DNA from: Leptodactylus fallax
Taxonomy: Eukaryota; Chordata; Amphibia; Anura; Leptodactylidae
Reading direction: 5' to 3'
Assembly: GCA_947044405.1 (NCBI GenBank)
Contig: CAMRHE010000028.1
Coordinates: 10,584,001-10,648,000 of the forward strand
DNA: 64,000 bases
This document shows positions 47,640 to 57,990 of this stretch, one piece after another. Position numbers and translations under genes: made by a program. The notes beneath the pieces were generated by a model. The model was not told where the DNA came from. It saw nothing but the letters and a program-made list of their open reading frames with translations, and did not search any database. Positions within the stretch are counted from its first letter, which is position 1, and the number at the start of each line of letters is the position of its first letter.

Positions 47640-48440
47640 GGATAAGTGGCCGCCCCATGTCAGCCAATGATTGTAATGTTACCCTCTTCTTATCATGTTA
47701 GCCTTAATGTCAGCCCTTCTTTAACATGTCACTCCCATTTAGGACACCTCAATCTCATCATATTATCCCTAACTGATCAAATGATACATTCTTCAAGTCT
47801 CACATCTTGTCATGTCACCTGCTCCTTATAACCCATTATATTACCCCCTCCTCTTGATGTCACCCTGCCATCAGCTGTTAACCCTTCCTCAATATACTGT
47901 ATATCTGTTATATATTCATGTGCGCTCTACTTTTTTCTATCTTCCACTCAAAAGTATCTTTATACTTTGGCTGTCCCCATTTTTTAATATTATGCCCCTT
48001 TTTATCATGTCACATCTCCTATAGCATTTCACACCCACCTGTATGTCACCCCATTATCAGCCACAAAATATCATTGTCACCCAATCTTATATTAATAGTT
48101 CTTCCAATGACCACCTGCTTATTATTTTACCTGTCTTCTTCATGTTAGTCCCTCCTTATTATATCATTCTCTACTTATGACATCATTAGGATGATTATGG
48201 ATTATGATGTCACTCCATCCTCTTCATGTCACCCTTTCCTTATGACGTCACTGCATCCTCCTCATGTCACCTCTTCCTTGCCATTCAAATTGTGCCCTTT
48301 TTCATCATATTATGCCTTGTTTTGTATATCATCCTCCTTATCACATCAAGCCTCAGAACATCATTGTTTCTTCATCATGTCGTCCCTCCACATCACGTAC
48401 CCCGTTCATCACCTTGTCACCCACCTTCTCCCTGAACAAA
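47640..48440. repeat. Highly degenerate tandem repeat with TCATGTCACC theme
   Basis: Motifs TCATGTCACC, TTATCATGTCAC, TCATCATATTATG and CCTCCTTATCA recur at irregular 20-40-bp spacing over about 800 bp; for example, CTTCATGTCACCCTTTCCTT and CCTCATGTCACCTCTTCCTT at about 48220-48275. It probably descends from a 30-35-bp array that has decayed. Confidence 0.6.
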
Positions 48441-49214
48441 ACCACATCTAGCTTTGTTGCCTCCAGCCCTGACTCATGTAGCAGACAGCACTGACACTAT
48501 GCACATGTCTATAGGCAAGTCTGGAAAAATTCCACTATCACATGCAAAATCAGAAGCCTGCTCTTGGCAACAAAAGCTGTCAAACCCAAACTCTCTGCCT
48601 GTTCTCAGAATGTACATGGTCGGTATGGGAAACACATGCACAACATCATGCAAATAAAGCAGAAGCATGTGAGCCAAACAAATATCTGTCGGAAACATTA
48701 ACCACCAGCATGCTGGTACTTGTAGTGCCACATGCAGGTGGCGACCCCTTTGTTACACAGCCTGCAGACTCCTGCCATTGTAAGGTGTCCTAATAAGCGA
48801 ATCAATGACATTCATGACTATAAATACAATACAACTGGCTTCAACCCCAAACTCCAAGGCAATAGTACAAATTTTCCATTGCAGATTTGAATATGGAAAG
48901 ACCTGGAGAAAATAGTCCACATCAGGGCAAAGAAAGGGTTAACTCAAACACAGGAACCCATTCACTTCTAATATAATGATAATGAGTATGAAAACAAGTA
49001 GCAACATTGTAGCAAAGGTCCCAGCAGTGTTGTGGCTGGCATTCTGGCACTTGTAGTGCCATCACATGGCGCAGGTAAACCATGAGTTAATTCTGCCCTT
49101 CTACCCAGACTCGGGTACATAGTGATCCCCATATACTGGCCATTCAGACGTACAATGTGCCCAACTAGATACATAGTAACAGTAGCTGCTACAATGTAAC
49201 GTGCCAGCACTTAC
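48441..49214. other. Unassigned sequence, possible intron 1
   Basis: No repeat array or transposon recognised except the price-tag-like TGCTGGTACTTGTAGTGCCA (48710-48729) and CATTCTGGCACTTGTAGTGCC (about 49038-49059), which resemble each other and suggest an old dispersed repeat. Would lie in the first intron of the candidate minus-strand gene. Confidence 0.35.
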
Positions 49215-49700
49215 CTGCTCACCTTCCCATGTGATCCCTATTCCATCCCCTCCTGCCCGACAACCATATGGCGGGCTCTGCCAGTCAGGGCACTGCAGGG
49301 AGTGCGCCAGCGGGGCACCCAGCTCTCCAGCCCCTCCGCACCAACAAACCACACCTAGAGCAACTTTCTCCAAGGGGGAAAAGGAAACTTGAGACCAACC
49401 TTGTCCTGAGTGATTCCCTGGGAAACAGAGGCAGCCTGTGTTCTCCTGAGCCCGGCTGTGCCAGCCCCTGTACCCCGGCTGTGCCAGCCCCTGTGCCCCC
49501 GCCCGCTGATTAACTCTCTGTGCTGCCGGCAGCTTAGCATGCAAGTTCAGTCCTGTTCATTCTCCACTTCCTTCTCTCGGTCTTTCTCTTTCTCTCTTTC
49601 TTTTTTTCTCTCCCTCACATTCCCTTTTGGTCACAGGAGAAAGCGTCTTGTGTTCTGTTCCTGGCGCTGCAGCTGGGAGGGAGGTGCAAAGTCCAAGCAG
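49215..49700 (-). promoter_or_regulatory. Candidate GC-rich first (untranslated) exon and promoter area
   Basis: The segment is clearly more GC-rich than its surroundings and contains CpGs and GC-box-like GGGCGGGGGC (minus strand, about 49498-49507). On the minus strand it ends in GGTGAGCAG followed by GTAAGT, a perfect donor, with the exon's last base at 49215. It includes a twice-repeated GGCTGGCACAGCC block (49449-49500) and a CT/GA tract (49559-49618). No long minus-strand frame begins here that must be translated; frames of 147 and 61 residues are present, so a non-coding leader is favoured. The start of transcription is unknown, and no clear TATA box was identified. Confidence 0.4.
49559..49618. 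repeat. Pyrimidine (CT-rich) tract
   Basis: TTCTCCACTTCCTTCTCTCG then TCTTTCTCTTTCTCTCTTTC: an almost pure pyrimidine run within the GC-rich area. Confidence 0.85.
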
Positions 49701-49778
49701 GGACTGTACACAACACCTGGGAGGACACACAAGCCTGTCACACATCCGACTGCACAGCTAGCATACACACTAGACCAG

Positions 49779-50885
49779 TGCACTGTGCGGAAGGTCTCTG
49801 CAGTGTGTATGAGAGGTGTGCACTGTGTATAGTATCTGTGCAGTGTGTATCAGCGATGTGCACTGTGTATAGTATCTGTGGAGTGTCTATGAGAAATGTG
49901 CACTGTGTATAATATAAGTGCAGTGTGTATCAGCGATGTGCACGGGGTATAGTATCTCTGCAGTGTATATGAGAGATGTACATTGTGTATATTATATGTG
50001 CAGTGTATATGAGAAGCTTGCAGTATCTATAATATCAGTGCAGTGTGCATAAGCTTTCTGTAGTGTGTACAAGATATCTGCAGTGTGTATGAAAACTTCA
50101 CTGTTTATAATATTTTTGCAGTGTGTATAAGAGTATACTGTAGGGAAGATCTCTGCAGTGTGGAGTATGTGTGGAGTGTGTATGGGAGCTGTGCAGTGTG
50201 TATAGTATCTGTGCAGTGTGTATAATATCTCTGAAGTGTATATGAGAGATATGCACTGTGTATAATATCTGTGGCGTGTGTATAAGAGCTGTGCACTGTC
50301 TATAATATCTGCAGTGTGTATCAGAGATGTGCACTGTCTATAATATCTCTGCAGTGTGTATGAGAGATGTACACTGTGTATAGTAGCTGTGGAGTGTATA
50401 TGAGAGACTTGTAGTATCTATACTATCTGTGCAGTGTGCATAAGATCTATGTAGTGTGTATAAGTGATGTGCAGTGTGTATAGTATCTGTGTTTAAGATC
50501 TCTGCAGTGTGTGAGAACTGTTCACTGTTTATATTTGTGCAGTGTGTATAAGTTTCATTGTATATAATGTATGTTCAGCACATATAATATCTAATACAAG
50601 AATGTGTGTACGAGAGATCTGCAGTGTGTATCTGATCTATACAATGTATAAGAGCTGTGCAGGATTTGAGAGATGTGCAGTGTGAATGAGAGATGTGCAA
50701 TGTGTATAAGATATATTCAGTGTCTATAAGAGCTGTGTGGGGTGTGCATAAAATGTGCAGTGTGTATTAAATCTATAGAGTTTATAAGAACTGTGCAGTC
50801 TGTGAGAGAAGTGCACTGTCTATGACAGCTGTGTAGTGTGACATGTATGCAGTGTGTACATATGAGACCTTTGTGGTGTGTGTAC
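49779..50885. repeat. Degenerate GTGCAGTGTGTATA minisatellite
   Basis: Roughly 45 copies of a loose 22-28-bp unit around GCAGTGTGTAT, followed by AATATCTGT, GAGAGATGT or AAGAGCTGT. Copies become shorter and more irregular to the right. No coding sense. Confidence 0.88.
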
Positions 50886-50906
50886 TAGTGACCGCTGTCA
50901 TACCCA

Positions 50907-51222
50907 CTACACAGCACACATGCTGTGGATCTCATGTACATTGTGTATCCCTCATACACAGTGTGCAGATCTTATATACATTGTACACTCTAAACAGACT
51001 TTAAAAGTTGTATACACACTATACTGACCTTATACAGACACTACATAAAATGTGCACCCCATACAATATACAGTATATGTCTTATACAATACAGAGCACA
51101 CACACACTGCACAGCTCTTATACAATACACAGGGCACACACTGCACAGTTTCTATAATCTTATACACATACTGTTCTTTTATGTACAGTGCACAGCTTTT
51201 ATAAACACACTGGGCACACTGG
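50907..51222. repeat. Same minisatellite in opposite orientation
   Basis: ACACTGCACAGCTCTTATAC, ATACAATACACAGGGCACAC and CACTACACAGCACACA are the inverted complement of the unit to the left. The switch is near 50890, so the two arms could pair. The right arm is much shorter. Confidence 0.8.
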
Positions 51223-51600
51223 GTACTAGAGGTTCCTATGCCAGTTTTAATCAATTCCCCCACTGGAGAGTCACAGGCTGGAGACCACTGCACTGCACAG
51301 ACTGCTGCACTTCATATACTGTATATACTGCACAGAAGGTGCACTCTATATACTGTATATACTGCACAGAAGCTGCATTCTATATACTGCACTAGGTATA
51401 AAACACTCCTGTTGCTGTTGAGAACCATTGTTGTTTATGTCCAGACTCTAATATCATACTATGTTTAACTTACATGTATGGATGATTTTTTTTTTTTTTT
51501 TCGGATGTGATACAAAATTTTTAATTCACTAATGAAAACAGAGCAATGATGAAAAAAACCAAAAAAACACAAAAGTTGAATAACTGTTCATTACATCACT
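51223..51600. other. Short repeats and poly-T
   Basis: CAGTTTTAATCAATTCCCCC then a CATATACTGTATATACTGCA duplication (51313-51386), and a T run at 51486-51503. No gene. Confidence 0.6.
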
Positions 51601-51940
51601 AATAAACTCTGGCATCGGCATACAGTGCCTTCACTATCTTATAAATAAAGCTTTATTGTAATAAATTCTGACATCGGCCTACAGTATATGCAGCGTTTTA
51701 TAAATAAAGCTTTATTGAAATAAACCCTGACATTGGCCTACAAAACGTCCAGAATCTTATAAATAAAGCTTTATTGAAATAAACCCTGACTTTGGCCTAC
51801 ATCACATCCAGAATCTTATAAATAAAGCTTTATTGAAATAAACCCTTTCACCGGCCTACACCAAATCCAGAATGTTATAGATAAAGCTTTATTGAAATAA
51901 ACCCTGACATCGGCCTACAATACATCCAGCATCGTAGATT
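51601..51940. repeat. Tandem repeat of about 60 bp
   Basis: Five to six copies with TTATAAATAAAGCTTTATTG, AAATAAACCCTGAC and CGGCCTACA. AATAAAGCTTTATT within the unit is a perfect palindrome and contains AATAAA on both strands. Confidence 0.92.
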
Positions 51941-52300
51941 TTTATGTTACTTTATATGGTTTCTATAACTTCCATCTCCATAAAGTAAATGAACCTTTCA
52001 GGCTGGAGATGAAGGTTCATGTCTATAATCTAGGAATCCGCTCAGAAATCTGGAGCCTCCAGCTGAAGGGCTGACAGTGCCGCTACACAAGTCTGGATGA
52101 ATCGGGGGTCTGTTTTATATCCAAACCCTCAATGTGTTTTGGGTTTTTTTTAGGGGGAAAAAAGTCTATTCCTGTTTACAAGTCTTACAGTACGAACGTG
52201 TCCTCTAGTTCCTGCTGTAATGAAGTGTGCTCTGCAGCTCCACATACCTGTCATACCCAGACCTAGGATACAGATCATTTTATAGGATATATTTCCTCAT
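51941..52300. other. Unassigned sequence
   Basis: No gene or repeat recognised apart from a GGTTTTTTTTAGGGGGAAAA stretch. Confidence 0.4.
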
Positions 52301-52692
52301 TTTAGTATAAGAGGAATATAAGAGAAGTCTAAGAGGAGTATCAGAGAAGAATAAGAGAAGAGTAAAAGGAAGTATAAAAGAAGCCTAAGAGGGGTATAAG
52401 AGGAGTATAAGAAGAAGTATAAGAGGAGTATAAAAGAAGTATAAGTGGTGTATAAGAGGTTTATAAGAGAAGTATAAGAGGAGTTTAAGAAGAAGTATAA
52501 GAGAAGTATAAGATAAGTATAAGAGGAGTATAAGAGGAGTATAAGAGAAGTATAAGAGGAGTATAAGAGAAGTATAAGAGGAGTATAAGAGAAGTATAAG
52601 TGGCGTATAAGAGAAGTGTAAGAGGAGTATAAGAGAAGTATAAGTGGCGTATAAGAGAAGTGTAAGAGGAGTATAAGAGGAAGTATAAAAGA
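52301..52692. repeat. 11-bp minisatellite (AGTATAAGAGG-type), left part
   Basis: About 36 copies of AGTATAAGAGG, AGTATAAGAGA and variants (AGAAGCCTAAG, GTGTATAAG). Continues to the right of an insertion at 53063. Minus-strand frames rich in Leu, Ser, Tyr are artefacts. Confidence 0.92.
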
Positions 52693-53062
52693 AGCCTGCA
52701 GGTGAAACGCGCGTCGGGGTATTTGTGTATCCGGTGGGTAAGTGTAGGGGTACATTGCTTTCATTATGTCTGTTTTTCTTACATTTTTCATGAGTGTGCA
52801 TATGGTTTTGTTTGTAGTAGCCTGCTTTTGCTGTTATGCACTATGCTAGTTATTTTCTTACATTGACATTTTGCAACCATGTGCTTGTATTTGTTACATT
52901 GTTAAGCGGTGTCCCCCTCATTTTACCACCTGATCAAATTTACATGTGGTAGTTTCTTAAGTCATGTGACCTTTCCTCATATTTGCTATTTTTGTATTTA
53001 TTTTTGTAATTAATAAACATGATATTTTTATATTATCTTTTGGTGGACTTGTTTTGTATTTT
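52693..53062 (+). mobile_element. Dispersed element inserted in the 11-bp array
   Basis: About 370 bp of unique-looking sequence split the array. It starts CCTGCAGGTGAAACGCGCGT (GAAACGCG motif) and ends TTAATAAACATG...TTGGTGGACTTGTTTTGTA, with an AATAAA-type signal near its right end. Right after it, TATAACAGAAGTATAAAAGG resumes the array. The motif and 3' AATAAA suggest the same class as the insertion at 34754. No unambiguous target duplication could be read because the array is repetitive. Confidence 0.6.
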
Positions 53063-53172
53063 AAGTATAACAGAAGTATAAAAGGAGTATAAGAGGAAGT
53101 ATAAGAGGAGTATAAGAGGTGTATAAGTGGAGTATAAGAGAAGTTTAAGAGGAGTATAAGAGAAGTATAAGA
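53063..53172. repeat. 11-bp minisatellite (AGTATAAGAGG-type), right part
   Basis: About ten more copies of AGTATAAGAGG-like units after the insertion, ending at GTATAAGAGCTTCC. Confidence 0.9.
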
Positions 53173-54070
53173 GCTTCCTATATATTTTCCATTCCTTTTG
53201 AAGCCACTCTTAAAGCCACATTGGTACTGTATTCATAGAGAGATTTGTGGGCCTCTGATCTCTTGATCACTGGGGATAAGTGTATGTAGTGGCACAATCC
53301 CTATTAGCATGTTGATTGGTCTTTTGTTATCAGTACATTAATTCTGTATTGGACTGGTCAGGTCTATCAAACAGGACAAAATCAAGTTTGCGACTGGGAC
53401 TGAGCTCTATTACCAGCCATAGCCATATGTCTGTGATTTTACCATAAAATGGCGCTGCTTGCTCCAAATGAAACCTGCAATGCAGGTGTGAACTTAGCCT
53501 AATACCTGAGTATAGTGTATTAACCACCCTATTAAGGTTATGTTATTCACAGTGTCACATATCTCTTACCACAGAACTCTGTGTACACGCTGCCCTCTGT
53601 GTCATATCTGCAGATTATGTATTAACCGTGCAGATAATTAAATGCATATGGCACCGGAAGTTTCCCTCCAAGTTAACCCCTAACTGAGCCGTTTCCTGAC
53701 AAGTTGGTAAAGCCATTATTCTGCTGTTTCTTAATTATATCAGTTTCTGAGAAAGCTTGGTGGCAAGCAATATGGCAGCTATTACAACTTCAGTAAGGAG
53801 AGTCAATAACCTATCCTGCTAGGCATGTGAAAGCTGCAAGGGCGGGTACCATAGTGTGAATGTGCACAGCAAATTGCTACTTATCGCTAGGTACGATGCA
53901 GACATGTGATTTCTGCATCTGCCGGACATATTAGCTGTTCATCTCTGTGTACTGCCACCAGCCTTGGTCAACTCACCTTACAAACTGCTATGGTATATGT
54001 GAGTAAGTACTTCTAATGAATAATTTTCTTATAATCCTGGACTACACATGATCCCCCTTCACATCATCTT
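53173..54070. other. Unassigned sequence
   Basis: No gene recognised. 53440-53500 ends GCAGGTGTGAACTTAGCC, a family C-like tip, so part of an old element may lie here. Confidence 0.4.
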
Positions 54071-54260
54071 AAAGGGGTTGTCCAGGATTTTTTATAGCCT
54101 ATACTTAGGGTTAGCTATAAATATCTAATTGGTGTGGGGCTGACACCTGCATGGATCAGTTATTTGGGGTTTTTGTCCAACGCCTGTATATAGTACATAG
54201 AGCTGGAAGCAGATGACTGTGTGCCCTGTAGAGTGACCGGCGCCCATTGCGAACATTTGT
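54071..54260. mobile_element. Family B fragment (TTAA type)
   Basis: Begins TTAAAGGGGTTGTCCAGG and continues AATTGGTGTGGGGCTGACAC and GATCAGTTATTTGGGG, a typical price-tag repeat. The right end is missing. 54261-54640 beyond it has a 114-residue frame without motifs. Confidence 0.6.
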
Positions 54261-54639
54261 AGGGAAACTCACTTCACATAACTGTATATGGTGGAAAACT
54301 CTGATTTGTTAAGTGATCACATCATTAGTGGAGATCTCAACGCCCCATGTAACAACAGAAACTATGGCGGACGGACAATCACTGTAACCATTGTTCTTCC
54401 ACCTGTGTATAAGGCTGATGCAAAGGAGAACCAATTTATATGTTATATCGGTGAACATATCGGTGAACATCGCTCTGGTCTTCCTTGTACCGACCCATGT
54501 AATAGGGTTTTAAAATGTAGCATAGATAATATCTTGTTTTATTGTAGTAGTGACCGAATGACCTTCCTCTTACCCAGCCGCCCAACATTTAGATGCTACT
54601 TGTTGATTAGAAGGATTTCTTCATGTGAATGAGAAGTAC

Positions 54640-54876
54640 TAGATATGTACTAGGTAAGTAGTATTTATATACTAGATATGTACTAGGTATGTACTAAATA
54701 TGTACTAGAAATATGTACTGGGTATGTACTGGGTATGTACTGGGTATGTACTAGATATGTACTAGGTATGTACTAAATATGTACTAGAAATATGTACTAG
54801 ATATATACTAGGTAAGTAGTAGATATGTACTAGCTATGTACTAGATATATACTAGGTAAGTACTAGGTATGTACTA
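54640..54876. repeat. 11-bp minisatellite (TATGTACTAGG-type), left part
   Basis: About 21 copies of TATGTACTAGG, TATGTACTGGG, TATGTACTAAA and similar. It is interrupted at a TA by the MITE at 54877 and continues after the Tc1 element at 56839. Confidence 0.9.
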
Positions 54877-55231
54877 CAGGTGCATCTCAATAAATTAGAA
54901 TATTTTTGAAACGTTCATTCATTTCAGTAATTCAGTAATTCCATGATTGTGTGTCCTACTGAACCAGACTGAGGGACCATTTAAAGGCTTAGGAAACCTT
55001 GGCAGGTGACACTGAATTTACAATACTGAACTTTTTTACAATATTCAAATTTTCTTACATTTGGGTTTTCATTACCTGTAATCCATAATCAACATTCACA
55101 GAAATAAAACACTTGAAATAGAACACTCTGTGTGTAAAGAATCTAGAAAATATAGGAGGTCACTTTTTTAAATTTAATTACTGAAATAAATAAATGTTTC
55201 AAAGATATTCTAATTTATTGAGATGCACCTG
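54877..55231. mobile_element. Tc1-type MITE (family T2), 355 bp
   Basis: Starts CAGGTGCATCTCAATAAATT and ends AATTTATTGAGATGCACCTG, a perfect 20-bp tip match, with TA on both sides (54875-54876 and 55232-55233). Inverted relative to the copy at 28833. Non-coding; it inserted into the 11-bp array. Confidence 0.93.
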
Positions 55232-55237
55232 TAGGTA

Positions 55238-56838
55238 CAGTGGGGAAAAAAAGTATTTATTCAGCCACCAATTGTGCAAGTTCTCCCACTTAAAAAGATG
55301 AGGCCGGCCTGTAATTGACATCATAGGTAGACCTCAACTATGAGAGACAAAATGAGAAAACAAATCTAGAAAATCACATTGTCTGATTTTTTTTAGAATT
55401 TATTTGCAAATTATGGTGGAAAATAAGGATTTGGTCACCTACAAACAAGCAAGATTTCTGGCTCTCGCAGACCTGTAACTTCTTCTTTAAGAGGCTCCTC
55501 TGTCCTCCACTCATTACCTGTAGTAATGGCTCCTGTTTGACGTTGTTATCAGTATAAAAGACGCCTGTCCACAACCTCAAACAGTCACACTCCAAATTCC
55601 ACTATGGTGAAGACCAAAGAGCTGTGGAAGGACACCAGAAACAAAATTGTAGACCTGCACCAGGCTGGGAAGACTGAATCTGCAATAGGCAAGCAGCTTG
55701 GTGTGAAGAAAGTAACTGTGGGAGCAATAATTAGAAAATGGAAGACATACAAGACCACTGATAATCTCCCTCCATCAGGGGCTCCACGCAAGATCTCACC
55801 CCGTGGGGTCAAAATGATCACAAGAACGGTGAGCAAAAATCCCAGAACCACCCGGGGGGACCTAGTGAATGACCTGCAGAAAGCTGGGACTAACGTAACA
55901 AAGGCTACCGTCAGTAACACACTACGCCGCCAGGGACTCAGATCCTGCAGTGCCAGACGTGTCCCCCTGCTTAAGCCAGTACATATCCGGGCCCGTCTGA
56001 AGTTTGCTAGAGAGCATTTGGATGTTCCAGAAGAGTATTGGGAGAATGTCATATGGTCAGATGAAACCAAAGTAAAACTGTTTGGTAGAAACACAACTTG
56101 TCGTGTTTGGAGGAGAGTGAATGCTGAGTTGCATCCAAAGAACACCATACCTACTGTGAAGCATGGGGGGGCAACATCATGCTTTGGGGCTGTTTCTCTG
56201 CAAAGGGACCAGGACGACTGATCCGTGTACATGAAAGAATGAATGGGGCCATGTATCGTGAGATTTTGAGGGCAAACCTTCCATCAGCAAGGGCATTGAA
56301 GATGAAACGTGGCTGGGTCTTTCAGCATGACAATGATCCCAAGCACACCGCCAGGGCAACGAAGGAGCGGCTTCGTAAGAAGCATTTCAAGGTCCTGGAG
56401 TGGCCTAGCCAGTCTCCAGATCTCAACCCCATAGAAAACCTTTGGAGGGAGTTGAAAGTCCGTGTTGCCCAGTGACAGCCCCAAAACATCACTGCTCTAG
56501 AGGAGATCTGCATGGAGGAATGGGCCAACATACCGGCAACAGTGTGTGCCAACCTTGTGAAGACTTACAGAAAACGTTTGACCTCTGTCATTGCCAACAA
56601 AGGATATATAACAAAGTATTGAGATGAACTTTTGTTATTGACCAAATACTTATTTTCCACCATAATTTGCAAATAAATTCTTAAAAAATCAGACAATGTG
56701 ATTTTCTGGATTTGTTTTCTCATTTTGTCTCTCATAGTTGAGGTCTACCTATGATGACAATTACAGGCCGGCCTCATCTTTTTAAGTGGGAGAACTTGCA
56801 CAATTGGTGGCTGACTAAATACTTTTTTTTCCCCACTG
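55238..56838 (+). mobile_element. Full-length but decayed Tc1 transposon, 1601 bp
   Basis: TA on both sides (55236-55237 and 56839-56840). Long inverted ends of about 200 bp, from CAGTGGGGAAAAAAAGTATT to AATACTTTTTTTTCCCCACTG, with GTGCAAGTTCTCCCACTTAA, GAGGCCGGCCTGTAATT and TTTATTTGCAAATTATGG matched on both sides. Contains a transposase gene with one frameshift and one stop. Confidence 0.93.
55604..56622 (+). pseudogene. Tc1 transposase, inactivated (DD34E)
   Basis: Starts [20 protein letters not shown], the usual N-terminal helix-turn-helix of this Tc1 group. SGAPRKI lies at the linker and [12 protein letters not shown] before the core. First catalytic Asp is residue 153 ([13 protein letters not shown]). 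Near 56165-56171 a G run (GGGGGGG) replaces what should be GGGGGTGG or similar, losing one base, and the frame closes at 56221. The continuation in the next phase has [27 protein letters not shown] (second Asp) and [15 protein letters not shown] (Glu), with 34 residues between the second Asp and Glu. It meets TGA at 56473-56475, where a CGA (Arg) codon is likely ancestral, a CpG-type change. The C-terminus continues to TGA at 56620-56622. Two hits mean no full product. Confidence 0.92.
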
Positions 56839-56880
56839 TATGTACTAGATATGTATATATATATGTATGTACAGTGATTG
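56839..56880. repeat. Remainder of the TATGTACTAGG array
   Basis: TATGTACTAGATATG resumes immediately after the Tc1 element, then turns into TATATATATATGTATGTAC. Confidence 0.85.
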
Positions 56881-57540
56881 GTCTCACCCAAAATCACTAA
56901 ATGGATATGGGAGTTTTACTAACTGTTACTAACAATTGCTAATGCTATAAAAAATATCTCTTCTTCTACTTTATTATCTCCAGGATCCTTCAGAAGGTAA
57001 CGCCCCCCCCCCCCCTATATTTCTTCTTATTTCCTATACTCTTCATTTCCTAATTCTATTTCCTATACATGATCATGGGGTTGGCCATCTTGCCCGAGCT
57101 GCTTCATTCGGAGATTTGCTTTATAGCAGTCATATAAGAAGCTGTAGTTTGGAGATGACACATTGACGTCTATGGGAGGGTGTTGTGAGCATGCTCTGTG
57201 ACCTGATCAGAGGTCATTGTGCAGGAAGGGGGTGGAGGTCAGTTGTGTCTGTCACCTAATGTCAGTGGTATATCTTATGTTTTTTGCTTTCCATTATTCT
57301 TGATTTTATTTCTTTTTTTATATAATACATAAATAATATATCATGGTTTGTGAATGTCTATTTAGGGGACATGCTTTGAGTATATACATAGCTATATATA
57401 GAGCTATACATTATATCTTAAATATATTGATATTTCTTGAGTGATCATTTTACTGTAGAGACGTGCAGACAGGTTTTTACTTATTTTGGTTTTTAAGAGA
57501 TATTTTCCTGCCTTTCCAATCCGATCTAGTTTTTCATGCT
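56881..57540. other. Unassigned sequence with a poly-C tract
   Basis: A run of about 13 C near 57003-57015. Otherwise AT-rich with no gene seen. Confidence 0.4.
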
Positions 57541-57544
57541 AAAG

Positions 57545-57800
57545 ATATGTCCTAGGTTCTTCATATCTGCGTCAAAGGCTTTCTGAGGAGTCTCCTCACT
57601 AGATAACGTGGTGCTGTATACAGCGGTAACTTCCTGTCAACATGACGAACATCATAGCAGAGTCAGATAGAACTTATTATAAGTCAAGGTAGTCCATCAA
57701 GTGCTGTTGGTGTCCATCGCACAATCGGTCCAGCACTGCCGTGTGGCTTCCTTAGTATGCAGAAGCTACAACACAGATGTGAACAGGGCCTTACAGATAG
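57545..57800. mobile_element. Probable family C derivative
   Basis: The left part TTCTTCATATCTGCGTCAAA and the right tip ACACAGATGTGAACAGGGCC are compatible with inverted ends; the middle has TCCATCGCACAATCGGTCC. Compare the fragment at 25560-25700, which has TCCATCACACAATGGATT. Weakly supported. Confidence 0.45.
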
Positions 57801-57990
57801 AGCTGACTGGATGATACTGACTATGAGTTATCAAGTATTAAGTATGAAGCAATAGGAGCTTATGCCTAAGAAAATAAAAATAAGATGGAGTAAAATCCTG
57901 CACAGTAAGCTGAATATGTACATGTACTTTCTTGTGCAGAAAATATTTAGTTATGTCAGGAATGTTTTCAGGCTACGAAATGTACAAGTC

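Noticed and set aside
52297..52801. Leu/Ser/Tyr-rich minus-strand proteins
   Set aside because: Arise from the AGTATAAGAGG array.
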